64,000 bases of DNA, taken from contig NC_069367.1 in the NCBI RefSeq assembly GCF_021730395.1, positions 68,619,501 to 68,683,500 of the forward strand. The letters run 5' to 3'. Origin of the DNA: Mercenaria mercenaria (lineage: Eukaryota; Mollusca; Bivalvia; Venerida; Veneridae). The position numbers were made by a program, and so were the translations under genes. Shown one piece after another: positions 1 to 11,814 of this stretch (position 1 is its first letter; every line of letters starts with the position of its first letter). Under the pieces are notes generated by a model that saw only the letters and a list, made by a program, of their open reading frames with translations, was not told where the DNA came from and did no database searches.

Positions 1-864
1 TCCAATTGTGACCTTGACCTTTGAGCTAGGGGTCCGGGTTTTGCGCATGACACGTCGTCTCATCATGGGAAACACTTGTGCCAAGTAATATTAAAATCCC
101 TTCATGGCTGGGAGAGTTATGGACCGGACAGGAAAAAAGCCCTGTTGACCTTTGACCTCCAATTGCGACCTTGACCTTTGAGCTAGGGGTCCGGGATTTG
201 CGCATGACACGCCATCTTATCATGGGGAAAATTTATGCCAAGTAATACTAAAATCCCTTCAAGGATGGGAGAGTTATGGACCGGACAGGAAAAAAAGCCC
301 TGTTGACCTTTTACCTCCAATTGTGACCTTGACCTTTAAGCTAGGGGTCCAGGTTTTGCGCATGACACGTTGTCTCATCATGGGGAATATTTGTGTCAAG
401 TAATATTAAAATCCCTTCATGGTTGGGAGAGTTATGGACCGGACAGGAAAAAAGCCCTGTTGACATTTGACCTCCAATTGCGACCTTGACCTTTGAGCTA
501 GGGGTCAGGGATTTGCGCATGACACGTCATCTCATCATGGGGAATATCTGTGCCAAGTAATACTAAAATCCCTTTAAGGATGGGAGAGTTATGGACCGGA
601 CAGGAAAAAAGCCCTGTTGACATTTGACCTCCAATTGTGACCTTGACCTTTGAGCTAGGGGTCCGGGTTTTGCGCAGGACACGTCCTCTCATCATGGGAA
701 ACATTTGTGCCAAGTAATATTAAAATCCCTTTATTGATGACAGAGTTATGGACCGGACACGAAATTGCCACCTAAGTATGCAAATGTGAGCTAGGATGGA
801 CGGAATGACGGAAAAGCGCAATCCTATAGTCCCCGAAACTGGTTTTCAACCAGTAGGGGACTAA
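1..864 (+). mobile_element. Helentron-like non-autonomous element 1, right part, with 157-bp tandem array
   Basis: Five consecutive monomers begin near 1, 158, 316, 473 and 630 (period 157-158 bp), each starting TCCAATTG(T/C)GACC and ending in AGCCCTGTTGAC. After the array a unique tail runs to a hairpin (arms ACTGGTT / AACCAGT around 838-854) followed by CTAA at 861-864 and then T, which fits the Helitron rule of a 3' hairpin followed by CTRR with insertion before T. The left end lies outside the window. Short minus-strand reading frames here are products of the repeat, not genes. Confidence 0.65.
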
Positions 865-937
865 TAATCCGTGATTCGATGCAAACATCAAACTACGACG
901 CCTTGAAAAAAAGCCCAACCACTCACGGTGCGCACCC

Positions 938-1160
938 TGTCTTAGATTCTTGGCATAAGTGTCCATACTGTTTCCGCTTCGAGTGCAGGAGGTCATGGGT
1001 TTGAATCCCAGCCGCATTATACAAAAAAAAAAAAAACGTGCAAGATGCTACCAGTAGTTCTCTTGCGTGGCGTTCAGCATTAAAAGGGACACTGGCTTCG
1101 CTTCGCTCATACTCTCGTGGCGATGAATTTCATCAGGAATGAGGTGCCAAGAGAGATCCA
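938..1160 (+). repeat. SINE-like unit with tRNA-type promoter boxes
   Basis: An A-box-like TGGCATAAGTG near 951 and a B-box-like GGTTTGAATCCC near 1000 are spaced about as in a tRNA gene, and an A-run follows at 1021-1036. A further 120 bases rich in repeat-like sequence follow the A-run and may be part of the same or another SINE. This looks like a tRNA-derived retroposon head rather than a working tRNA, as no cloverleaf with paired acceptor stem is evident. Confidence 0.4.
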
Positions 1161-1944
1161 TATACGTTGTAGAATTTATTTCACAGTCGACCTAAAATAA
1201 ATTAGTATAAACTAAAGACTAGAGACAAAGTCTACATTATTTTTGAGCAGCCCTTGCATGTACGGTTTAGACATATTCACTAAAAAACATGATTATATTT
1301 GTTCTTCGGTACAACCACTGTGTTTTTCTGGAGTACTTGCCTGTTTTAATGAAAGTCTTCCTCACAATTTACTGAAAATAAATTAGTATTTGTTTTAAAT
1401 TTCTTATAGAGATTACAGATTAATGGCATTACTGCATAAGGTATTATATTACGGTTTTTAAGACAAGTCTTATGGTCTGTCTTAAATAACCACTATTAAG
1501 GAATGCATAAGTTAGCTCTGTTGAACAGTTTAGTTTATAATTTATGACACGCCAAAATTTTGTCTTAAGGTGTTACATGGGAGTGAAGTTTAGATACAAC
1601 TCCTGCATTTTCGTATGACGACCACAGCTATAAACTCGCCCTAAAACAACCATTTCTCTTCGAGTTTAACTTATGCACCATTTTGCTGTGATAATAAGCC
1701 AATTTCAGTTACAAAATGTGTATTTCTCAATGGGATATTAATAGACGCATTTTTATCATTCATTTGTCAGAAACAAAATAAAGACGTTAGTGAATGTAGA
1801 ATTAAATATTGGTACATGTATATTGTTTTCAAATAGTGAGAGCGGAACCTTCAGAAGTTTGTTGTATCCTCTGATATGTTTGAATTGACGTTCCTACTCA
1901 TCTTATACGTGACGTGTGTTATACTTCGAATGTTTGTCCGATTG
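1161..1944. other. AT-rich intergenic DNA, nothing recognised
   Basis: No open frame of note, no repeat with a second copy that I noticed, and no RNA gene is visible. It lies just downstream of the 3' end of the minus-strand gene ending at 2358. Confidence 0.5.
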
Positions 1945-2085
1945 ATTTGTTAACTATTACAACCGCAGTCTTTAAGTTCAGTGCTGCGGCCATAAAATGT
2001 ATCTCCGTAATTGAACTCAGAGTTGATATTTTTGATGCTCCTTTGGGATCATAGACTCCATTCAAACAATTCCCCTTAAGTTTGT
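1945..2085. repeat. Dispersed repeat family copy (1 of 4 in window)
   Basis: The order TTAACTATTACAANNGCAGTCTTTA, then a GGCC-like stretch, then CCTTTGGGATCAT and GACTCCATT is shared with copies near 16098-16385, 22695-22915 and 33875-34030. The four copies are well diverged, so the family is old. Confidence 0.55.
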
Positions 2086-2357
2086 TCTAGAGAGATATGC
2101 ATTATTGTATTCATTTGTAAACACTTAAAAAAGATCTGACAAAAAAATTAAGATCATCATCTATCATCTATTAGTCTGTCCGACTGACTAGTATTCAAAG
2201 GAAGATGTCACCTATTATGCAGACGCTACGGACACGTCAAAATCAACGCTACGTAACAGATTGAGAATACATATACGTAGTAACACCTGTTTCATTTATT
2301 CTATAATTTATTTGGAATTCATATGACACAAAATACACATTACATCGATCATGAATA

Positions 2358-5300
2358 TCAAAGAGGTTGACATATTCGAATGGCACACGATGAAGAGAAA
2401 TAACAATAATTGCCGTCAGGACATTCCGAATTGCCGTCACATGGGTTACAGCTGTTACCACCGCCTGCAGAAAATGAATATTCTAATGTGAATGTCAAAA
2501 CTGAACAGAGTAGAAAATATATTACGAGGAAATGAATCTGCAATTATATGATTCATCAAGCTTTTGAACTGCTCAAGCGATATGCGATTTCGCTCAAGCG
2601 ACGAGTACTACGGTTTGATTAACTAATTGACAATCCATCTAACATGTAGAACTGAAATCGTTGCAGACGTACTAGTAACTGAAGGTGTCATCTGCGCCAC
2701 TTTAAGACTTTAGTATACCTTACATTCAAACGTGCATGAGTTGCTGAAGGCGTCATCTGCGTCATCTGTGCTAATTTATGACCTGTTATACCTTTCCTTC
2801 TGACGTGTCCAAGTTGATGAATGTGTCGTCAGCGCCAAAATTTGACTAGTTATATCTTACAATCAGACATACGAGTTATTAATTTATACCTTTCTATCAG
2901 ACGTACGGGTTACTGAGCTTTACATTTCCTTCAGACGACGTGTACGAGTTAGTGAATGTGTCGTTTGCACTACTTTATGACTATTCAGACTAGTACGAAT
3001 AAATGAAGTTGTCATCTGCATATGACAAGTCTATAGCTTACCTTCAGGCGTGTACAAGTCATTGAATAATACCTTACCTTCAGACGTTCGAGTTAATGAA
3101 GCTGTCATTTGCACTACTTCAATACTAGTACTAAATATACCATACCTTCAGACGTGTACCAGTAACTGAGTTTTACATATCCTTCAGACGTGTACGAGTT
3201 GCTGAATGTGTCGTCTGCGCTAATTTATGACTAGTTATGCCTTATATTTAGACGTGTACTAGCCACTCATTTCTACCTTACCTTCAGACGTAAGAGTTAT
3301 TGAGTTATACCTTACCTTCAGATGCACGAAGTACTGAAGGTGTCGTTTGTACTACTGTAAAACTAGTACGACTATCCTTTTGTTCAATTTGAATGCTGCT
3401 TGTGGTCCTGTCTCTTGAGTTTCTCCACCCAATAGATGTAAAATTTTGTATTTCAGGATTCGTAGAATTCTGAAGCAATTGCAAGTCCCGCGATCTTCCA
3501 AGTTCATTTCGGAGCACATGATTAATTGCTGAAACAGAGTCACTATTCCATTTGAAAAACCATCATGGATATCAAAGAAAAGAGGTAAAAGGGATTATAG
3601 CTAGTACTGGTTCTTCCCAGGAAAGACGGCTTCGCGTATATCGGTGCTATACACACGGCACGTGATGTCTATTCGCAAAGAGCTGGGCTAAGTTAGCCGG
3701 ACAGGCCTGTATCTAAAAGGACTTCTCTCTCTCTCTCTCTCTCTCTCTTTGGGGCTTTGTCTCACTCTGTCTCTCTGGTCAGATCACTCTGTGTCCGTAC
3801 TAGTAGAGGATGAATTTGGCGTCCTGACTGGCTGCCCTTGTGAAGCGCCTTTGAACGTGTTTATTATAAAAAGGGCGCTAAATAAATCTGGTAGAATATA
3901 GCATACGAATGTAACAATCTTATTTGCATTTAATTTCAACGAATAAATATATTTAATGAGAGCACTTTCATGATTGATCAATTTAATAGCTTTCAATGTA
4001 AAAATGTTGAGAAAATAATCAATGAATTCAAATATTGCTAGAGAAAAAGGAGAAATACTTTTTGAAATTGGTTCGTAAATGCTCAATCATCTTTTCATAA
4101 AGTTTTGTTTGTAACTGCTTTTTATTGATAATTTGAGAAAGAGGTGACTACCATTTCCGATTCGGCTGTTGTTTCGTAGTCGCTGTTGTCTTTGTCTTTC
4201 TGCATGTTGCTGATGATGCTCGTTTAATGTTGATGTACCGGATTGTAAACGCTGTATACGTGGTAAGCTATTTTGACGGGGTACTATTACATGGGTGTTA
4301 TCGGAAAATCCTCTATCCGATAACCTTTCTCTTCGATAAATAAACTGTCCGTCTATCCAGTCTGAATGTTGAATTAGGCTTCTTTCTTGTACTAAGTGAC
4401 CGGCAAATGAAAAATAAAACATTAATGTGTAATGTGATCTTGAATACTAATAATTGCGCATTTCTTGTGCATACATTCATTTTAAAATCAAAATAAATAT
4501 ATACTTTTAAGCAGAGTGAAATACATTTTTATATTACGTTGTTAACGTCATAAATGCCGTCATCAAACATGTCATCAGGGCACGTATTCATGAACTATTA
4601 GATATGAAACTTAAACTTTAAAAAGCGTTTTGCTCTGTAGTTGTTAAATTAATACAAGTAGTACTGAAACGTTATATGGATGTAAATTATGCAGCTAAGA
4701 TAAGACAAATTACATCATTATGAAAAGATTATAAATAAAAAAAATGTCAAATTGAATATCTGCCATGATTCTTAAGTCTAAGACTATGTTTCAGACTATA
4801 AACGCTAATGAGTACTGGCCCTGTTTTCTCATAGTCTACTAAAGTGGTTTTAAGCTAATTATTTAAAGACAATGTAGTGTCAGTGCGATTTGAAATATTA
4901 ATGTACAGGTTGAATTAAATGAACACATGAGCGTTAAAATCAGTGTTGTCGTTACTATATACTAAATCGGTTCACTTACGATTGCATCTCTGTACTGAGC
5001 CTCTGAGGACGCATGCTATGTACCCTGGACATCTCCTCTGAAACCAAAGAAAAAGTATTCCAAAAAAAAAATGAAATTTTACTTTCAGAGACAGTAAGAC
5101 ATTTACAATACATAATAATATATATTTCGAATCCAATTACTTTGCCGTACGGGTGTGCCTTATTACATGTATATTGCTGACGACATTATCTTTTTCTACT
5201 TATAATATCCGCATCGGTATACATCATTTTAAAGTCTCATAATGCCTTTGTTTACAATGTGGCCTCCGCATTTTCCGCTATGAACATAAAATGCGTTAAT

Positions 5301-8300
5301 TTCTTGTTAAATCCTATTTCTGATAATTTCTTTCTTTCTTTCTTTCTTTCTTTCTTTATTTATTGTTTGGTTTAAACTTGCATCGACACAATTATAGCTC
5401 ATATGGCGACTTTCCAGCTCTGATGGTGGAGGAAGACCCCAGGTGCCCCTCCGTGCATTATTTCATCACGAGCGGGCACCTGGGTAAAACCACCGACCTT
5501 CCGTAAGCCAACTGGATGGCTTCTCATATAAAGAGTGAGGCTCGAACCCACATCGGTGTGGGGCAAGTGATTTGAAGTCAACGACCTTAACCACTCGGCC
5601 ACGGAGGCCCCCAATAGCTTTCTTTTACATTTGTTAAAGGTTTGAATATTGCTGAATATACTAGAATGTTTTATTAAACCTATTGTTTGTATTACCTCCC
5701 TTTAATGCTCTAAATATAACAGTTCATGTATTAAAAGTAGTAGTGCTTTTCTAACCATGTAAGTACGCATAACACCTATTTGGAAAGCTGTTCCATCTGC
5801 TTTTACGATGAAAATTTAAAGCATTATGGACCTTTAATATTTCTCTGTATAAATATATATTTACTTTTGTGACATTTTTCTGCGTTTATTTCCTTATGTG
5901 TATTGTTTTGTTTTATTCAAAGTCGACGCCACTGTTAATGGTTTTCTGTTAAAATATTCACGATATTGCGGTTAACTGTTTTATTTATTCTTTCACGTCC
6001 TTATATATGTATTATATTAATTACCAGATGGCAATTCCATTCGTTTATTTCGTTACATAATACTATATTAGGTTTTTTCCCTTATATCTGTTGATGACAG
6101 TTGGACAGTTGCTAACAGGATGCAGGTGATAAATGGAACGGCAAATGACGCCCAATTAATATAGTATTTATTTTATTTTATTCAAGTCTCATCAGCATAC
6201 ATAAATAAAATCACAGTACATATTTGTATTACACATAATATCTTAAAACATATTTAATGCTGCCACTCAATACTGAGTTACTTGAGACTATATATCGTGA
6301 TATAATTTATATCAGAGATTATATCATATAAAACAAACTCCACATTATATTGCACTTATAAAAAACCCATATTGTATGCTATCACAAAAGGGTTATTACT
6401 ATTATATTAAAGGATAAACATATACCCTCTAATTCAACCCCCTATGTGATATTTACATCTACTATTGTAATCTAAATCTATATATATTTGATATATTTTA
6501 CATTATTAAAACTTGAATCCATTTCGCTAATCTTTTGTAGATAAAAACTGCCATAAAATTTAGCTTAAAATACTGAAAACGCAAAACAGGCATTACTATG
6601 CAACCGTTAGAAAATGTGTGTAAGGAATCTGGTCCAACATTAATCAGATTAATGTTGGTTTGATTAGCAAAATGTATTCAGGGTTACATAAAATTAAGTA
6701 AAAACATCAATGTATTAAGAAATGACTACTTATTTACAAAGACATAAAATTCTTCTTTGTAAAATATCATGACAGGTTTTGGCTGTACACCTTATCATTT
6801 CCTGGTTGGACATAATAAAAATTATCTTTTCCAAATGAGAAAAGTTGGTAAAATATGCTTCTATTGATATTGCTTTAGTAAACAGGACCTGTCTTATATC
6901 ATTGTAAATGTGGCAATGAAATAGAGCATGTACTTCAGTTTCAACTTCTTTACAAAACGGACACAATCTATTTTCAAAACTTAAACTCTCAAATCTCCCT
7001 GTTTCCACCCGCAATGGTGCTACACCACACCTGAACTTGGCTAATGCAGACCTGTGTTTAAGTGGTAAAATAAATTTACAGTACTGCTCAACTTGGAGTT
7101 CTGATTTATACAAACGATACATTCTCAGTTTATTTCTTCCTTTATGAGATGGACCAACAACACTTTGTATTTGACTCAATCATGTTGCCTTACATTTTTC
7201 TAATAATGCTGTCTTAACAGTATTATACAATGATGGAGAAATAGGGGAAGAAATGTCAACACTGAGGTCAATATTCAGCTTCCTCATTAATACAGTGATT
7301 ACAAAATATATATTCTTACATGACCCAGAAGCTAGTTAATAAGCCCACAAAGCTATACGTTTGTTCAGTCTAGTTACATTAGTGTTTGACACACGTTGCA
7401 TAGACTTAATTATACATAACACTTGTTTAACATAAGCTGGTTCCCATCCCATCTCTCCAATAAGTGCAGCCTTTGGTGTATACTTTCCCACCCCTAAAAA
7501 GAATCTCATGGCCCTGTTTTGAACTGCATTAATACATGAATACTCCTTAAACCCCCAAATGGAGGCAGCATAACTTATAACAGGCCAAACTACTGAGTTG
7601 TATAATTTTGTAAACACATCATATGGTAAACCACCTGCTAACTTACACTTAGCAATAAGTAAAGTATGTTAATTCTTCCTGTTTTCAATATAAATCAATC
7701 CGCAATCATTTCATTCTCTAATTTACAATACCATCAGAAAAATTTGCTTAACGACTTTCTAACATGACCCGATTTGTTTCCTAATTGAACAAAGAAATTA
7801 TTATGCAATACATGCATTATTTTTACATCAAAGTTATAACGTCATAGTGTCAAACATTACAGCGGTGCGGTTATAACGTCATAGTGTCAAACATTATAGC
7901 GGTGCGGTGGAGAAGAAAACCAGATAAAACAGGTAAAAATTTGGTAAATATCTTCAAAGCTTGATAACGTGCTAGAATCATTGTTCAGGATACATTATTT
8001 CTTGAATAATATACAAGCAATGGCTGTTTGACCGTGCAAAAAAGTGATATTGACTTTGAATGTCAATATCAGCTCACTAATCAAGAATTATTTTAGAATA
8101 TGAATGAATGAATGAATTAATTAATTAATTAATTATGATTATGAATGCTTATGATCACGACTGATGATAACTGATGATGACTCTGAATGAATAATGGTAA
8201 TATTCATGATGGCGATAATGATGAAAATGGTGATAATGATGATTTTATGAAAGAAGATGAATGATGATGATCAAAGATGATTAATAGACAAATAATGATG

Positions 8301-9898
8301 ATGACGACTATCATAATTACCATTACTATTACAATATTATACAATTATTGCCTTTTGGTGAGGTCGATATGTGGATTTACCGACCTGATAAAAGCGATAT
8401 CGACCGAGGGCGCAGCCCGAGGTTGATATCGCTTTTATCAGGTCGATAAATCCACATATCGACCTCATCAAAAGGCAATAATTGTTTTATTATTAAATCC
8501 AGCCAACTCATAAGTATAAACTTTAAATACAAATATCTGCAGTCTTTGGTCATTTTTCGAGGTAAATTGTGTACGACGTCGAATTGTTTTGACGTCAAAC
8601 CGTGATGACGTCATGGGTGGAGGTCAATGCGTGTTTTTTGGCTCCGCCTTCGAGTCAATACGACTTTTTATCACTGATCATGTGACTACATCTAGACCAA
8701 TGGAAAGGACCATAAATATAAATTTAATAATAATATATATCAAGGTGATGATGTTTTTATGATTGATTGATAATGATATTGGCTGATGATGAGTGAAGAT
8801 GAAGAAGATGATGATAATGAATGAAGATTATGTATGATGATAATAAGCATATAATGAATAATAATGACTAATGTTCATTACAATGATTATGATTACGGTG
8901 ATGCTGCTGCTGCTAATGAATGCTTGTGATATGTAAACGATTACTTGTAATGTATTATAACCAGCAAACGATATTGATTTTTCAAGATGATAAATTGTTT
9001 AATTATGATTATAATTATGATGATCATAATTTATTAAATGAACGAATGGTGACTACAAATGGCTTACTAATGAGACGCACACAATTATGTTTTAGATCTT
9101 ATATTCCAGATGCAGGTAGCGGTTTTGACCAATGAGAATGTCTGTAGTTATAGAAAATATTATAAAAAGATTTATAACAGTACTTTCGGAAATAATCATA
9201 CATGATTTATATAAATGAGACCGATATTGCCAATAACGAAGAAGCCCTCCACGGTACTGCAGGAAATAAGCAAACAGACTGTATATGAGTTAAACACGAG
9301 TATGCTTACATTACAAATAATTCCATGTTGTAAACCAGTACGGGTGTGAACTCGATGATTATGAACTAGCTCCGTCCAGCTTTGGAGTATAATCTGCAGT
9401 TGAAATAAAAAGGGCCGTCAGACATTATTATTTTTAGAATATCTTTGTCTGTAATATTGTTATAAAGATGCAGCACTAAAATGTCTTAATATTTAAACAC
9501 CTTTTAACAAATAAACTCTTGTTGTGGCTTTTCAGTACTTACACAATGTTATTTATAGAAAAAGTTCAACTGAATTATTCAATGCCTATTTCAATGATAA
9601 ATGATTATGCAAATGGTGAATTTATATATACATTAATTAACTGATTATAATTTGAAATGAATAACTAGCGGCCAAATAATTAAAACTCGGACACGACCCA
9701 CACTCGGACACGACATCAGATGTTTAAGTTTTCTGGTGATTTATATCAGATGTTTAAGTCTTCTGGTGAATAAGTATAATTATTTCTTATATATTTTTAA
9801 TTTACTAAGTATTAAGAGTGTTATGCAGTGTAGATTTTGACAACAAACTTGAAACTACTTACCAGTACGAGCATCAAATAACCATGGCAACAAAACAT
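2358..9898 (-). CDS. Secreted protein with cysteine clusters at both ends, paralogue A (6 exons)
   Basis: Coding exons on the minus strand, all with GT/AG borders: 9898-9863, 9393-9310, 5037-4980, 4391-4152, 3528-3316, 2464-2358 (738 nt, 245 aa). Junction phases are 0,0,1,1,1. Exon 1 gives MFCCHGYLMLVL and with the start of exon 2 makes a signal peptide, so the product should be secreted. Around the exon 2/3 join lies a cluster C-x3-C-x5-C-x8-C (CNRRCPGYIAC). Exons 4-5 encode about 150 polar, Arg/Gln/Ser-rich residues with a basic RRER. The last exon carries C-x2-C-x5-C-x5-C-x5-C-x4-C (including CYFSSSCAIRICQ) and stops four residues after the sixth cysteine. AATAAA signals lie at 2308-2313 and 2295-2300. 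Every element matches the gene at 16925-21972 in order, phase and motif. I do not recognise the family; a defence, toxin-like or signalling role would be guesswork. Models are by eye, without transcripts. Confidence 0.75.
2650..3360. repeat. Degenerate minisatellite made of splice-donor-like units, inside intron 5 of paralogue A
   Basis: About 13 units, alternating between long (65-75 bp) and short (about 35 bp) forms, share TACCTTCAGACGTGTACGAG-TTACTGAA on the plus strand. Read on the coding (minus) strand each gives ACTCGTACACGTCTGAAGGTAAGGTATA, which matches the last 20 bases of exon 5 plus its donor (GCATCTGAAG / GTAAGG at 3316). Several units (near 3035, 3070, 3138, 3280, 3310) keep a perfect CTGAAG-GTA(A/T)G donor. 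The array therefore arose by local duplication across the exon 5 / intron 5 border. Confidence 0.7.
3545..3900 (+). repeat. SINE or LINE 3' end in intron 4 of paralogue A, with (CT)n tract
   Basis: The 3' end reads AAGCGCCTTTGAACGTG and GGGCGCTAAATAAAT, the form common at the 3' ends of CR1/Deu-type retroposons in animals. A CT microsatellite lies at about 3722-3748 and splits the body from the tail. Orientation is plus, opposite to the host gene. Confidence 0.5.
5225..5880. repeat. Dispersed repeat copy, interrupted by a SINE
   Basis: The blocks at about 5225-5325 and 5640-5880 match, in the same order, a continuous copy at 47385-47720 (shared: TGCCTTTG, AATGTGGCC, TTTCTTGTTAAAT, ATTACCTCCCTTTA, GTGCTTTTCTAACCATGTAA). 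The interruption at 5325-5640 is a (TTCT)n tract plus a tRNA-derived SINE, so the SINE came later. Confidence 0.65.
5325..5612 (-). repeat. tRNA-derived SINE with (GAAA)n tail
   Basis: On the minus strand the head reads GGGGCCTCCGTGGCCGAGTGG, containing a clear A box (TGGCCGAGTGGTT, about 5600-5588), and a B box GGTTCGAGCC at 5548-5539, about 50 bases later as in a tRNA of the Leu/Ser type. The body continues to about 5370 and ends in ATAAATAAAGAAAGAAAG, the simple tail of the SINE. The same body is found truncated at 46618-46710. A frame on the minus strand across it is not a gene. Confidence 0.8.
6170..7660 (-). mobile_element. 5'-truncated LINE, C-terminal end of reverse transcriptase ORF
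   Basis: Two minus-strand reading frames, 7617-7336 and 7179-6730, encode the region after the RT palm of non-LTR retrotransposons: first the stretch with YNSVVWPVISYAASIWG and QNRAMRFFLGVG, then a zinc-ribbon-like segment with LCPFCKEVETEVHALFHC. They are in different frames and separated by disrupted sequence, so the copy is broken. The AT-rich stretch 6170-6730 is probably its 3' untranslated part. It sits in intron 2 of paralogue A in the same orientation. Confidence 0.75.
8100..8340. repeat. GAT/TGAA-rich simple sequence, left half
   Basis: Imperfect (GAATGAAT), (ATTAATTA) and (GATGAT) tracts. The same style of sequence resumes at about 8735-8925, so the palindromic element between them appears inserted into one simple-sequence block. 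Confidence 0.7.
8342..8720. mobile_element. Foldback/MITE-like element with a 143-bp near-perfect palindrome
   Basis: Bases 8342-8484 form an inverted repeat with arms of about 63 bases (arm start CAATTATTGCCTTTTGGTGA, arm end TCAAAAGGCAATAATTG) with a few mismatches. The loop carries its own small hairpin GGGCGCAGCCC. GC-richer sequence with TGACGTCA follows to about 8720, after which simple sequence resumes. No transposase is present. Confidence 0.65.
8735..8925. repeat. GAT-rich simple sequence, right half
   Basis: GATGATGATGAATGA-type imperfect repeats, continuing the tract left of the foldback element. Confidence 0.6.
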
Positions 9899-9899
9899 A

Positions 9900-11810
9900 C
9901 TGTCCTGTCTTAAGTTCGGATTATGTTTTAGAAGGTAATATTTTCTTCATTATACGCAAAGTCCAGCACGACTTATAAACCATGTCTTTATCAATCATTT
10001 CTAAACAAAGAAACATGTGTAATACTGAAACCTCAAACAATCTAATTTACTTTGGACATTTACTGCTTTTCCCTATTTTGAAACAAAACATCACATTGGA
10101 TAACAGCAAAACAAACATTCATGCAACAATGATTTATTATATTCTGAAAACTATTTACCACAAAATTTGGGGCCGTATTTTAATATCAATATTAAAATGT
10201 CTGCATAAATTATGTGTTCTTTCGTAACTTAATGTTGAAATCAATCCTGTTTACTCGTGATTGAATACTTTAACCTTTTTGTCTCAGGCATTAACCAATT
10301 GTATTACAGGGAGAAATTGCAATTCATAAAATAATAATTCCTTTTTAAGTATAAATAACCAACTACTTGTAACTGTTACTATGAAATGAAAGCTTCCGTT
10401 TACGAGCAGTTATTCTGAATTAATCATTTCTGTTATGAAAACTGTCAAACACAGTAAGCTTTTAAACACTTGTTTATTTTGGAAGCTGTCGAAAACACTA
10501 AGCCTGTAAAACATAATTGTACGGTAGCAAATTAAAAGCACTGTTTAGGTTAAACAACAACAATGTCTGTGCTGTTGTTGTAACTCAAAAGTAGCAAAGG
10601 ACAAGGTTTGTTGAACCACTAGTTCAAACACCTCAGTAAATAGTTCTCACATAGACGTACATCAGTTGGATGGTGGCTACTACAGAGAAATGAAATCTAC
10701 TAAAAGAAAAAAAACGTGTACTTTTCGAGCTCAGCATCATATGATCATCCTATTCAAAACGCTGAAAGTACTGCATTTTTGGACTTACTAGTAAGTGAAG
10801 ATAACAGAGCTTTCCTTGTCACAAATAGGAATGTATTTAGACTAAAAGTCCGATAATTAAATATTTTGCACTTATAATCATCAGCATCCACAAAACTGTT
10901 TCCGCAATTAGAGGTCGAGTTAAAGGGCAAATAATTTCTACAAAGACCTGCTTTAAGATTACTGGGTTTTATTTTTCATTGACCCCTGTTCCAGTAAGGA
11001 GGTCGCGACGAGAACAGTATTTTAGTATTTAGTTGTGCGCTAGTTGTGTCCCTTTGTATTTTGGACGCAATTTGTAATGTAAAAAAGCGGGAACTTTGGA
11101 TTTGCTACGTTTGCATGGCCATTTCAATCCTCATCAGCAATGGAGAAACAAACATAGACTTTCACTGAATTTATCTTGCATATAAGCGATGATCGCGTGG
11201 TATTCATTTTATATAGAAGTTGTTTACTACAAGACTCAGAAAATGCAAGTTAATTCCGTCCTGAGGAGTTATCCACAACCTGAAGGAATATGATTGGTAG
11301 GCCTATAAAGATCTTCGGAATAAGTGTGTGGACAAAGCAGCTATCGTGGCTTTTGAAATGGTTACGGTCAAAGTGCATCTTCATTGATAGAAGCGTCTTA
11401 GACACAAATGAATGGTGAACCGGGTGAGTCGTATTCTTTAATTAAGTTCATTAAATTCAATTCAGTGATAGAAAGAATCTAAGTAATATTTTAAGAATGA
11501 TCGAAAATGCGGTCATATTGTAGACAGTAGGTCAATGGCGTAGCTCAAAGAGGGAACTGTAGGCAAAGTGCTAAACAATTGTCCAAATAGCGTCACATAT
11601 AGCTCTATATAAGGGCAGAGATATGTACCATAAGTACTATAAGCTTGAGCGTACACATGATGTCTGGTCTGCCAGGGCTGTTAAAAATTTTGTTTGCATG
11701 TTTAATTTGAGCCACAAGTAGTATTGTTTATATTGTGAACGCATTAAGCATTATTGTGAAAGTGTAAACATTCAAATAATATTATTTTCCATTCTTTAGC
11801 CCGTTTTTAT
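9900..11810. other. Intergenic AT-rich stretch upstream of paralogue A
   Basis: Holds the presumed promoter of the minus-strand gene that starts at 9898, but I see no convincing TATA box. An open frame at 9982-10227 (plus) has AT-driven composition and no domain. No RNA gene or repeat pair was noticed. Confidence 0.4.
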
Positions 11811-11814
11811 TTTA

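Noticed and set aside
26-713. Two near-identical minus-strand frames (65 and 71 codons)
   Set aside because: They are the same tandem monomer read twice; no start context, domain or codon bias.
5399-5614. 71-codon minus-strand frame
   Set aside because: It is the translated tRNA-derived SINE; A and B boxes explain the sequence.
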